Origin: Gemmataceae bacterium
GTDB taxonomy: Bacteria > Planctomycetota > Planctomycetia > Gemmatales > Gemmataceae
DNA: 28,232 nt
NCBI GenBank assembly: GCA_020847555.1
Contig: JADLBT010000038.1
Location: 1-28,232, forward strand
Direction: 5' to 3'
Shown: piece by piece, positions 21,826 through 28,232 of the stretch
Layout of the letters: every line of letters begins with the position of its first letter
How positions within the stretch are numbered: the stretch's first letter is position 1
Notes under the pieces: model-generated
Told to the model about the DNA's origin: nothing
Seen by the model: the letters and a program-made list of their open reading frames with translations, nothing else
Databases searched by the model: none
Made by a program: the position numbers and the translations under genes

Positions 21826-23385
21826 ATGGCGAAACACAGTTTCCTGGGACACGCCGCCGTCTACGCCCTGGGCGAGTTCCTCCTCCTGGCCGGCGGATTC
21901 GTGCTGCTGCCGCTGTACACGCGCCGCCTCGACGGCAGCGCGTTCGGCGCGCTGGAGGTGCTGGAGCGCTTCAGCGATGTCCTGGCCATCGGTCTGCTGA
22001 CGCGCGGTATCCCCCTCGCCACCCTGGTCTTCTACAAACAGGCGCGCGACGACGCCGAGCGCCGCGAGGTCGTGTGGGCCGCCTGGCTGCTGGCCCTCGC
22101 CGGGGTCGGGTTCGGGTGCGCCGTCGTTCTGCCGCTCGCCGGCCCGCTGGGCGACCTGCTCGGCCTGGACCGGGCGGCCCTGCTGCAGGTGGCCGTCGTC
22201 GCTAACCTGCTCGACAGCGCGGCCGTCGTCGCGATGGCGGTGCTGCAGGCTCGCGTCGAGTCCGGCCGGTACGTCGCGGTGGCGGGAGTGCAACTGCTGC
22301 TGAAGGTTGCCCTCGGCGTGTACTTCGTGGTCGGGCTGGGCTGGGGCATCTGGGGGATCGTGGTGGCCTCGCTGCTGCGGGCCGGGGTGGTGGCCGGCTG
22401 CCTCGTGGTCCGCGAGTTGCGCCGCGGGTTTCGCCTTCCCCGGGCGGCGCTCGTGTACGACATGCTCCGGTTCGTGCTCCCGTTCGTCCCGGTCGGGCTG
22501 TGTGCCTTCGTCCTCAACAGCGGCGACCGCTTCTTCCTGCTGGGCCACGGCGGGCCGGCGGCCGTCGGCGTGTACGGGCTGGGGTATCGGCTGGCAATCC
22601 TCGCCGGGCTGTTCTCGCTCACGCCCCTGTACCGGGTGTGGAGCGTCCGCCTCCACGACGCCGCCGCTGCTCCGGACGCGCCCGCCGTCTTCGGCCGGAC
22701 GGCGACGCAGTTGCTGGCCGCGTACACCTTCCTGGGGCTCGGCCTGTGCCTGTTCGCGGACGAGGCGGTGTGGTTCCTCGCCGGCACCGGGTACGCGGCC
22801 GCCGTCCCGGTCGTCGCTCCGACCGTGTTCGCCTACTGGTTCAGCGGAGCGGCCGTCCTCGCCGACGCACCGTTCTACCTGCGCCGCCGCGGCGGGTTGA
22901 AACTCGCGGTCACACTCGCCTCGACCGCGGTCATGCTCGCCCTGTACACCCTGCTCATCCCCGCTCACGGCTGCCTCGGAGCGTCCCTGGCGACGGTTGG
23001 CGGCTTCGTCTGTCAGGCGGTCCTCACCTGGGCGGTCGCGCAGCACGTCTTTCCCGTTCGATACGAGTTCGTCCGCCTGGGCGCTCTGCTCCTCACCGCT
23101 GCCGTGTGCTGGGGCGTGTCCCTCCTCCTGCCGGCGTCCGCCTGGGCCATCCCGGTCAAGGCGGCCCTGTGGGTCGCGTGGCCCGCCCTGCTCTGGGCGA
23201 CCGGCCTCGTCTCTCCCGCAGAGAAGCAAGCGGCCCGGGCGGTCGTTGGTGATGCCGTGGCTGGCCTGGGCCGCCTGACGTTGCGGGCGCGTCGCGTCCC
23301 GCGCTCCCCCGCCAGTGCGATGACCGAGCCAGGTACAAGCCCCCCCGCTGAGGAGAAGCCATGCCCCCTGCCGTCTCCGTCCTGA
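21826..23385 (+). CDS. Polysaccharide/oligosaccharide flippase (Wzx-like, MATE/MOP superfamily)
   Basis: A 519-residue integral membrane protein with about 12-14 hydrophobic segments and the layout of PST-type polysaccharide exporters, which move lipid-linked glycans across the inner membrane. The first segment is HAAVYALGEFLLLAGGFVLLPLYTRRL (residues about 8-34), with the typical PLYTR-x-L. A second half repeats the fold from FVLPFVPVGLCAFVLNSGDRFFLL onward (GDRFFLL is a family hallmark). The C-terminus is a basic/Pro-rich tail. The start is ATG 21826 (an in-frame GTG directly before is possible); no good ribosome site is visible. Its last 25 bases overlap the glycosyltransferase gene, so both probably serve one surface-polysaccharide pathway. 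Confidence 0.85.
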   Translation: MAKHSFLGHAAVYALGEFLLLAGGFVLLPLYTRRLDGSAFGALEVLERFSDVLAIGLLTRGIPLATLVFYKQARDDAERREVVWAAWLLALAGVGFGCAVVLPLAGPLGDLLGLDRAALLQVAVVANLLDSAAVVAMAVLQARVESGRYVAVAGVQLLLKVALGVYFVVGLGWGIWGIVVASLLRAGVVAGCLVVRELRRGFRLPRAALVYDMLRFVLPFVPVGLCAFVLNSGDRFFLLGHGGPAAVGVYGLGYRLAILAGLFSLTPLYRVWSVRLHDAAAAPDAPAVFGRTATQLLAAYTFLGLGLCLFADEAVWFLAGTGYAAAVPVVAPTVFAYWFSGAAVLADAPFYLRRRGGLKLAVTLASTAVMLALYTLLIPAHGCLGASLATVGGFVCQAVLTWAVAQHVFPVRYEFVRLGALLLTAAVCWGVSLLLPASAWAIPVKAALWVAWPALLWATGLVSPAEKQAARAVVGDAVAGLGRLTLRARRVPRSPASAMTEPGTSPPAEEKPCPLPSPS

Positions 23386-24317
23386 TCCCCGCGTACAATG
23401 GCGCCCCCTGGCTGCGCGCGTGCCTGGAGAGCGTGCGCGGCCAGACGTACCCGGTTCACGAAATCATCGTGGTGGACGACGGCAGTACCGACGACACGCG
23501 GGCGGTACTGCACCCGTTCGCGCCCCACATCACCCTGCTCGCACAGCAGCGGGGCGGCATCGGCGCGGCCCGCAACCGGGCGGTGGCGCACGCCTCGGGC
23601 GAGTTGCTCGCTTTCCTCGACCAGGACGACCTGTGGCGCCCGGACAAGCTGGAGAAGCAGGTCCGGTACGCGGTCGGGCGCCAGGACGTCGCCGTCATCT
23701 ATACCGACGCCGAGGAGTTCGACGACGGCGGCACGGTCCACCCGTCCTTCTTCGATCTGTTCCCCGGGCTGCGCACGTCCGGCGACCTGTTCGGCCCGCT
23801 CATCGACCGCTGCATCCCGCTGATGAGCACGACGCTAATTCGGGCCGCATTCCTGCGTGCTTACGGGCTGTCGTTCTTCGAGCCAGCGTCCGGGGTGGAC
23901 GACGTGGGCCTGTTCCTGGAAGTGTGTGTGCGGGGCGGCAAGTTCGGACGACTCGACGAACCGCTGACCCGGCGCCGGCTCCACCCGAATAACACCAGCA
24001 AGAACCATTACAACCGATTCGCGCGGCGCATCGTGCTGTATGAGGAACTGCTGCGCCGGCTGCCGGAGGCGTCCGCCACGCATCGGCGCGAGCTGCGGCG
24101 CGGGCTGCGCGACGCCCATTTTCGGGTCGGCGAGTGCGCCTGGGGCGACCTGGATCTGACGCAGGCGCGGCAGCACTTCCGCCGCGCCCTCGGCCCGGAG
24201 GCACACGGGGCCAGAGCCCTGCTCTGCCTGGCGCTCAGCTACCTGCCGCGGCGCGCGCTCCGGGGTCTGCGGGCCGTGAAGCAGCGCATCGCGCCCGCCC
24301 TGACGACCTCGCGGTAG
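23361..24317 (+). CDS. Family 2 glycosyltransferase
   Basis: A 318-residue GT2 (GT-A fold) enzyme, which transfers a sugar from a nucleotide donor to a growing glycan at the cytoplasmic membrane face. Features are VSVLIPAYNG (5-14), EIIVVDDGSTDDT (34-46, donor-binding D39/D40), GIGAARNRAVAHASGELLAFLDQDD (66-90, D87-x-D89 is the metal-binding DXD), and GVDDVGLFLEV (178-188), the region of the catalytic base. After about residue 215 a helical C-terminus with Arg-rich repeats. GAGGAG precedes ATG 23361, inside the end of the flippase gene. Donor and acceptor cannot be told from sequence. Confidence 0.93.
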   Translation: MPPAVSVLIPAYNGAPWLRACLESVRGQTYPVHEIIVVDDGSTDDTRAVLHPFAPHITLLAQQRGGIGAARNRAVAHASGELLAFLDQDDLWRPDKLEKQVRYAVGRQDVAVIYTDAEEFDDGGTVHPSFFDLFPGLRTSGDLFGPLIDRCIPLMSTTLIRAAFLRAYGLSFFEPASGVDDVGLFLEVCVRGGKFGRLDEPLTRRRLHPNNTSKNHYNRFARRIVLYEELLRRLPEASATHRRELRRGLRDAHFRVGECAWGDLDLTQARQHFRRALGPEAHGARALLCLALSYLPRRALRGLRAVKQRIAPALTTSR

Positions 24318-24341
24318 TGCAGAGGCAGGAGCAACTTCTTT

Positions 24342-24371
24342 AAAGCCCATGGGGCGCCGCCCGTGGGCTTT
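24342..24371. repeat. Dispersed palindromic repeat, family B, copy 3
   Basis: AAAGCCCATGGG (24342-24353) and CCCGTGGGCTTT (24360-24371) pair over 12 bases with one G-T pair. It lies 24 bp after the glycosyltransferase stop, so it is likely the transcript-end hairpin. The family has copies at 6838 and 21637 and a decayed one at 24399. Confidence 0.72.
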
Positions 24372-24398
24372 CCACAGCAACTCCCTTACCTCCACATG

Positions 24399-24423
24399 AA
24401 AGCCCACGGGGCGTGCCCGGTGG
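24399..24423. repeat. Dispersed palindromic repeat, family B, degenerate copy 4
   Basis: AAAGCCCACGGGGCG (24399-24413) matches the left arm perfectly, but the right arm is damaged (TGCCCGGTGGCG), so the hairpin is weak. It is 27 bp from copy 3. The remaining spacer to 24541 shows no gene. Confidence 0.5.
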
Positions 24424-24541
24424 CGAGTTCTCTTCATAATTTGCTTCCATCTCACCGCGAAGTAGATAATCTGAAAGGAATGGAACGGGTTCCGCCCATC
24501 GCTGCCCGCCGCTCGTCACTCACGCCGTCGAAGGTTTCGCC

Positions 24542-27500
24542 ATGCTGACACCCGCTTGCGGACGTCGCGCCCGTTGGCTCCTGCTCGGGGCACTGCCCCT
24601 GGCGCTCCTTGTTCTCAACCAGGTTGGCGCCCCCCCGGCTGCCCAGGCCGACGCCCCTGTGCCGTCGGTCGTCGATTTCAACCTGCACGTTCGGCCGATC
24701 CTGTCGGAGCAGTGCTTCGCTTGCCACGGCCCCGACGACAAGAGCCGCAAGGCGCGGCTCCGCCTCGACACGAAGGAAGGCGCCTTCGGCAAGCTCCGCA
24801 GCGGTGGCTTTGCCGTCGTCCCCAGTAAGCCCGCCGAGAGCGAGTTGATCGCCCGCATCACCTCCCACGAGCCCACCGAGGTGATGCCGCCGCCGCGGAG
24901 CAACAAGAAGCTTACCGTCCGCCAAATCGACATCCTGAAGCGCTGGGTCGCGCAGGGAGCCCCGTGGTCCGTCCACTGGGCGTTCGTGCCGCCGAAGAAG
25001 GTCGCCCCACCGAAGGTCCAGCGCGCCGACTGGCCGCGCAACCCCATCGACCACTTCATCCTTGCTCGGCTGCAGTCCGAGGATCTGGCCCCGTCTCCCG
25101 AGGCCGACCGCCGCACGCTCCTCCGCCGCGTCGCCCTCGACCTGACCGGCCTGCCGCCAACGCCCGCGGAGGTTGATGCGTTCCTCGGGGACACGGCGCC
25201 CGACGCCTACGAGCGCGTGGTCGATCGGCTGCTGAAGTCGAGCCGGTACGGCGAGCACATGGCGCGCTTCTGGCTTGACGCCGCGCGTTACGGCGACACG
25301 CACGGACTTCACCTCGATAACTACCGCGAAATGTGGCCGTACCGCGACTGGGTCATCCGGGCGTTCAACGCGAACATGCCGTACGATCGGTTCGTGACCG
25401 AGCAGCTGGCCGGCGACCTGCTGCCGAATCCGACGCTCGATCAGCAGGTCGCGACCGGGTTCCTCCGTTGCCACGTCACCACCAGTGAGGGCGGATCCAT
25501 CGAGGACGAGGTCTACGTCCGCAACACGGTCGATCGCGTGGATACCAACGGCGTCGTGCTCATGGGGCTGACGGTCGGCTGCGCCCGCTGCCACGACCAC
25601 CGCTTCGACCCGCTGACGATGAAGGACTACTACCGGCTGTTCGCGTTCTTCAACAGCATCGACGGCGGCGCGCTCGACGGGAACAAGGCCCAGCATCCGC
25701 CGGTCGTCCGCATCCCGACGTCGGAACAGGCCGCGGCCCTCGCGAAACTGGAGGAACGAGCGGCCCTGCTCCGCAAGCAACTCGCCGACGCCACCGCGCG
25801 GGTGAAGTACGACGACTCGGCCGACGCTGATCTGCCGGAGGAGCTGCCGCGGAAGGAATACGTGTGGGTCGAGGGCGCGCTGCCGGCGGGCGCGAAGCCG
25901 GTCGCGGGCGGTGGGATCAACGCCCCGTGGAAGTTCGTCGATGACGCCGCGCGGCGCCCGGCGAGCGGACGGAAGACGGCGCGGCTCCAGGCGGAAGGCG
26001 TGCAGCAGCTTGTCTTCACCGAGGCGCAGCCCGCGCTCCGGGTCGGCGACGGCGACCGGCTCTTCGCCCACGTCTACCTCGACCCGAAGGATCCGCCGAA
26101 GGCGATCATGGTGCAGTGGCACAGCGGTGGGTGGAAGCACCGCGCGTACCTCGGCGAGAACCTGATCGCGTTCGGCCGCGACAACAGCCCGGAGCGGCTG
26201 CGCCTCGGGCCGCTGCCGCAGACGGGCGCCTGGGTCAAGCTGGAGATCGAGGCGGCTCGGGTCGGCCTGAAGCCGGGCGCGGAGATCAACGGTCTCGCCT
26301 TCACCCAGCACGGCGGCACTGCCTGGTGGACCCACGCCGGCCTTGTCACACGCGCCCCGCAGGGCAAGCTGACCTTCGACACCCTGACCTCCTGGCTCCG
26401 GCTCCAGCGCGCCACCGGCGGGGCCGGCCTGCCGAAGCCGATCCAGGACATCGTCAAGCTCGCCCGGGACAGGCGCACCGACGCCCAGCAAAAGCAACTG
26501 CGCGATTACTTCGTCGCCAACGCCTGGGCGAAGGCGAGCCCGGACGCGGCAGCCTTCAACCGCGAGCTGGCCGCTCTCGCGAAGGAGCGGGAGCAGGTGG
26601 AGAAGCAGGTGCCGACGAGCCTGGTGTTCAGGGAAATGGCGAACCCGCGGACCGCCTACGTCCTGAAGCGCGGCGAGTACGACCAGCGCGGCGAGTCCGT
26701 GGGCCGCGACACGCCCGCGTTCCTGGGGCCGCTGTCCGCTCACCTGCCGCGGAATCGCCTCGGCCTGGCGAAGTGGCTCACCGACCCGAATCACCCGCTG
26801 ACGGCGCGCGTGGCGGTCAACCGGCTCTGGCAGCAGTGCTTCGGCACCGGCCTGGTGAAAACGGCGGAGGATTTCGGGTCGCAGGGCGAACCGCCCAGCC
26901 ACCCCGAACTACTCGATTGGCTGGCGGTCCGGTTCGTCGAGGACAGGTGGGACGTCAAGAAGACGATGCGGCGCCTCGTCACCTCCGCCACCTACCGCCA
27001 GTCGGCCCGGGTGACGAAGGACCGGCTGGCCCGCGACCCGGCGAACCGGCTGCTGGCGCGCGGGCCGCGCTTCCGGCTCGACGCCGAGACGCTGCGCGAC
27101 CAGGCGCTGGCGGTGAGCGGACTGCTGGCCGAGAAGCTCGGCGGTCCGGGCGTCAAGCCGCCGCAGCCGGGCGGGCTGTGGGAGGCGGTCGCGTATGTCG
27201 GCAGCAACACCGGCAAGTTCGTCGCCGACAGCGGCCACGAGAAGGTACACCGGCGCAGCCTGTACATCTTCTGGAAGCGGACCGCCCCGCCGCCACAGAT
27301 GGGCACCTTCGACGCCCCGTCGCGCGAAAGTTGCACGGTGCGCCGTGAGCGCACCAACACGCCGATGCAGGCCCTGCTGCTGCTCAACGAGAAGCTCTAC
27401 TTTGAATGCGGGCGGGCCCTGGGCGCGCGCGCCCTGCACCACGCCGGCACTCTCGAAGCGAAGCTGGCGCACGTGTTCCAGTTGGCGACGGCGCGTCCGC

Positions 27501-27703
27501 CCGACGCGCGCGAGCTGGCCGAGCTGGCGGGGGCATACCGCGACCACCTGGCCGAGTTCACGCGCGACGAGAAGGCGGCCCGGCAGCTGATCGGCGTCGG
27601 CGAGACGCGCCCCGACCCGGCCCTCGATCCGCGCGAGCTGGCGGCGTGGACCATGATCGGCAACCTGCTCCTGAACCTCGACGAGGTCATCAACCGCGGC
27701 TGA
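24542..27703 (+). CDS. PSD1 protein: cytochrome c, DUF1549 and DUF1553 domains
   Basis: A 1053-residue exported protein of the planctomycete PSD1 and cytochrome c domain type. An N-terminal signal (residues about 9-37, [13 protein letters not shown] then AQA) is followed by a haem-binding domain with CFACH (58-62) and a likely distal methionine in EVMPPP (M115). The DUF1549 domain spans about 167-372 ([53 protein letters not shown]) and contains a second CARCH motif (347-351) in [13 protein letters not shown] beta-rich insert (about 430-600; [24 protein letters not shown]) looks like a lectin/concanavalin-type module. DUF1553 follows (about 700-975; [45 protein letters not shown]). Roles in the periplasm are unknown; carbohydrate degradation or electron transfer have been proposed. 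Its usual partner, a DUF1501 gene, follows. Confidence 0.93.
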   Translation: MLTPACGRRARWLLLGALPLALLVLNQVGAPPAAQADAPVPSVVDFNLHVRPILSEQCFACHGPDDKSRKARLRLDTKEGAFGKLRSGGFAVVPSKPAESELIARITSHEPTEVMPPPRSNKKLTVRQIDILKRWVAQGAPWSVHWAFVPPKKVAPPKVQRADWPRNPIDHFILARLQSEDLAPSPEADRRTLLRRVALDLTGLPPTPAEVDAFLGDTAPDAYERVVDRLLKSSRYGEHMARFWLDAARYGDTHGLHLDNYREMWPYRDWVIRAFNANMPYDRFVTEQLAGDLLPNPTLDQQVATGFLRCHVTTSEGGSIEDEVYVRNTVDRVDTNGVVLMGLTVGCARCHDHRFDPLTMKDYYRLFAFFNSIDGGALDGNKAQHPPVVRIPTSEQAAALAKLEERAALLRKQLADATARVKYDDSADADLPEELPRKEYVWVEGALPAGAKPVAGGGINAPWKFVDDAARRPASGRKTARLQAEGVQQLVFTEAQPALRVGDGDRLFAHVYLDPKDPPKAIMVQWHSGGWKHRAYLGENLIAFGRDNSPERLRLGPLPQTGAWVKLEIEAARVGLKPGAEINGLAFTQHGGTAWWTHAGLVTRAPQGKLTFDTLTSWLRLQRATGGAGLPKPIQDIVKLARDRRTDAQQKQLRDYFVANAWAKASPDAAAFNRELAALAKEREQVEKQVPTSLVFREMANPRTAYVLKRGEYDQRGESVGRDTPAFLGPLSAHLPRNRLGLAKWLTDPNHPLTARVAVNRLWQQCFGTGLVKTAEDFGSQGEPPSHPELLDWLAVRFVEDRWDVKKTMRRLVTSATYRQSARVTKDRLARDPANRLLARGPRFRLDAETLRDQALAVSGLLAEKLGGPGVKPPQPGGLWEAVAYVGSNTGKFVADSGHEKVHRRSLYIFWKRTAPPPQMGTFDAPSRESCTVRRERTNTPMQALLLLNEKLYFECGRALGARALHHAGTLEAKLAHVFQLATARPPDARELAELAGAYRDHLAEFTRDEKAARQLIGVGETRPDPALDPRELAAWTMIGNLLLNLDEVINRG

Positions 27704-27710
27704 GCGCTGG

Positions 27711-27757
27711 CCCCCGCTTGTGGCCTGGCGACTTGATCGCCAGGCCGCAAGCGGGGG
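27711..27757. terminator. Perfect 20-bp-stem hairpin between PSD1 and DUF1501 genes
   Basis: CCCCCGCTTGTGGCCTGGCG (27711-27730) and its complement (27738-27757) pair over the full 20 bases (one T-G pair) around ACTTGAT. No T-tract follows. It lies eight bases after the PSD1 stop and 21 bases before the DUF1501 start, so it probably modulates the ratio or stability of the two messages. The left arm matches 15474-15488 (family C). Confidence 0.65.
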
Positions 27758-27778
27758 TAGATTGATGGAGGTATTCTC

Positions 27779-28232
27779 ATGGACCCAGTCCGCGAACATC
27801 TGGCGGCGATGACCCGGCGCCACTTCTTCCGGCGCGGCGCGCTCGGCCTTGGCACCGCCGCCCTCGCCTCGTTGCTGCCGGCGAAGCCCGCGAGGGCCGA
27901 CAACCCGTTCCGCTCCTCCGCGACCACCGGCGGCCTGCCCGAGCTGCCGCACTTCGCGCCGAAGGCGAAGCGCGCCATCTATCTGTTCATGTCCGGTGCT
28001 CCGTCGCAGCTGGACATGTGGGACTACCAGCCAACGATGGCCGACTGGTTCGACCGCGACCTGCCGGGATCGGTGCGCATGGGGCAGCGCCTCACCACCA
28101 GGACCAGCGGCCAGGGCCGGTTCCCCATGGCCCCGTCGAGGTATCGGTTCCACCGCCGCGGCAAGGCCGGCACCTGGGTGAGCGAGCTGCTGCCGTGGAC
28201 CGGCCGCATCGTGGACGATCTCGCCGTCATCA
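27779..28232 (+). CDS. DUF1501 domain protein, 5' part (cut by window end)
   Basis: The first 151 codons of a DUF1501 protein. It has a twin-arginine signal (TRRHFFRRGALGLG, residues 12-25, then LASLLPAKPARA) indicating Tat export, and the family opening HFAPKAKRAIYLFMSGAPSQLDMWDYQP (about 60-87), with the first metal-binding-like Asp region of the sulfatase/alkaline-phosphatase-like fold. GGAGG is seven bases upstream of ATG 27779. Planctomycete DUF1501 genes habitually follow PSD1 genes, as here. The function is unknown, though the fold suggests a hydrolase. Confidence 0.9.
   Translation, partial: MDPVREHLAAMTRRHFFRRGALGLGTAALASLLPAKPARADNPFRSSATTGGLPELPHFAPKAKRAIYLFMSGAPSQLDMWDYQPTMADWFDRDLPGSVRMGQRLTTRTSGQGRFPMAPSRYRFHRRGKAGTWVSELLPWTGRIVDDLAVI

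Noticed and set aside
20407..23229. 940-codon open frame on the - strand
   Set aside because: It crosses the larA-like gene, the divergent spacer and most of the flippase gene antisense, has no recognisable domains and repetitive Arg/Asp/Pro/Gly content. Long antisense frames are expected at this G+C.
24452..26902. 816-codon open frame on the - strand
   Set aside because: Antisense to the well-supported PSD1 gene, rich in Arg/Val/Leu/Glu repeats without domain signatures.
1..28232. CRISPR arrays, tRNA/rRNA genes, transposases or phage genes
   Set aside because: I looked for regularly spaced direct repeats, tRNA-like arms and transposase motifs and saw none; repeats present are dispersed palindromes.

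Overview
This is a GC-rich window (roughly two thirds G+C by eye) that reads as chromosomal DNA of a planctomycete, most likely of the Gemmata/Isosphaera type. The evidence is a set of families that are characteristic of, or expanded in, that phylum: a HYExAFE-family protein (left edge), a BBP7-type outer-membrane barrel, a Tat-exported Gfo/Idh/MocA oxidoreductase, a large cytochrome c/DUF1549/DUF1553 (PSD1) protein and a DUF1501 protein (right edge). No tRNA, rRNA, CRISPR array or intact transposase was seen.

Layout. 1-2720: housekeeping genes on the + strand (HYExAFE protein, DgkA-like lipid kinase, M20 metallopeptidase). 2721-3260: a gap with palindromic repeats, including a 226-bp imperfect inverted repeat, followed by a 42-codon ORF that looks like the start of a PAAR spike-tip protein that stops early. 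3443-14154: a + strand type VI secretion (T6SS) block in the order tssA, tssB, tssC, a second tssC-like gene (impD), tagJ (impE), tssE, tssF, tssG, then two tandem hcp genes. This is the impA-impH order known from the Rhizobium leguminosarum imp locus, followed by the tube protein. It encodes the sheath (TssB/TssC), baseplate (TssE/F/G), cap (TssA), accessory TagJ and tube (Hcp), but no membrane complex (TssJ/L/M), TssK, ClpV or VgrG, which must lie elsewhere if the machine works. 14339-15397: directly after the hcp pair, an AT-richer gene for a 352-residue protein with an ordered Cys-His-Asp signature (C183, H234, D267) typical of papain/transglutaminase-like hydrolases. I propose it as a T6SS cargo effector; there is no recognisable immunity gene beside it.

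15576-28232: ordinary planctomycete genes. A Tat-exported oxidoreductase (-), a PAC2 protein (+, possibly leaderless), a BBP7 barrel (-), a translationally coupled pair of larA-like and YhbY-like genes (-), an overlapping pair of polysaccharide flippase and family 2 glycosyltransferase (+), then PSD1 and DUF1501 genes (+), which in planctomycetes are habitual partners.

The gaps carry several dispersed palindromic repeat families, each present at two or more places in the window. They probably act as transcript-end hairpins or are small mobile repeats. The most interesting points are the hcp-linked candidate effector, the duplicated Hcp and TssC proteins, the truncated PAAR-like ORF, a small ORF coupled by ATGA overlap to tagJ, and the repeat families.
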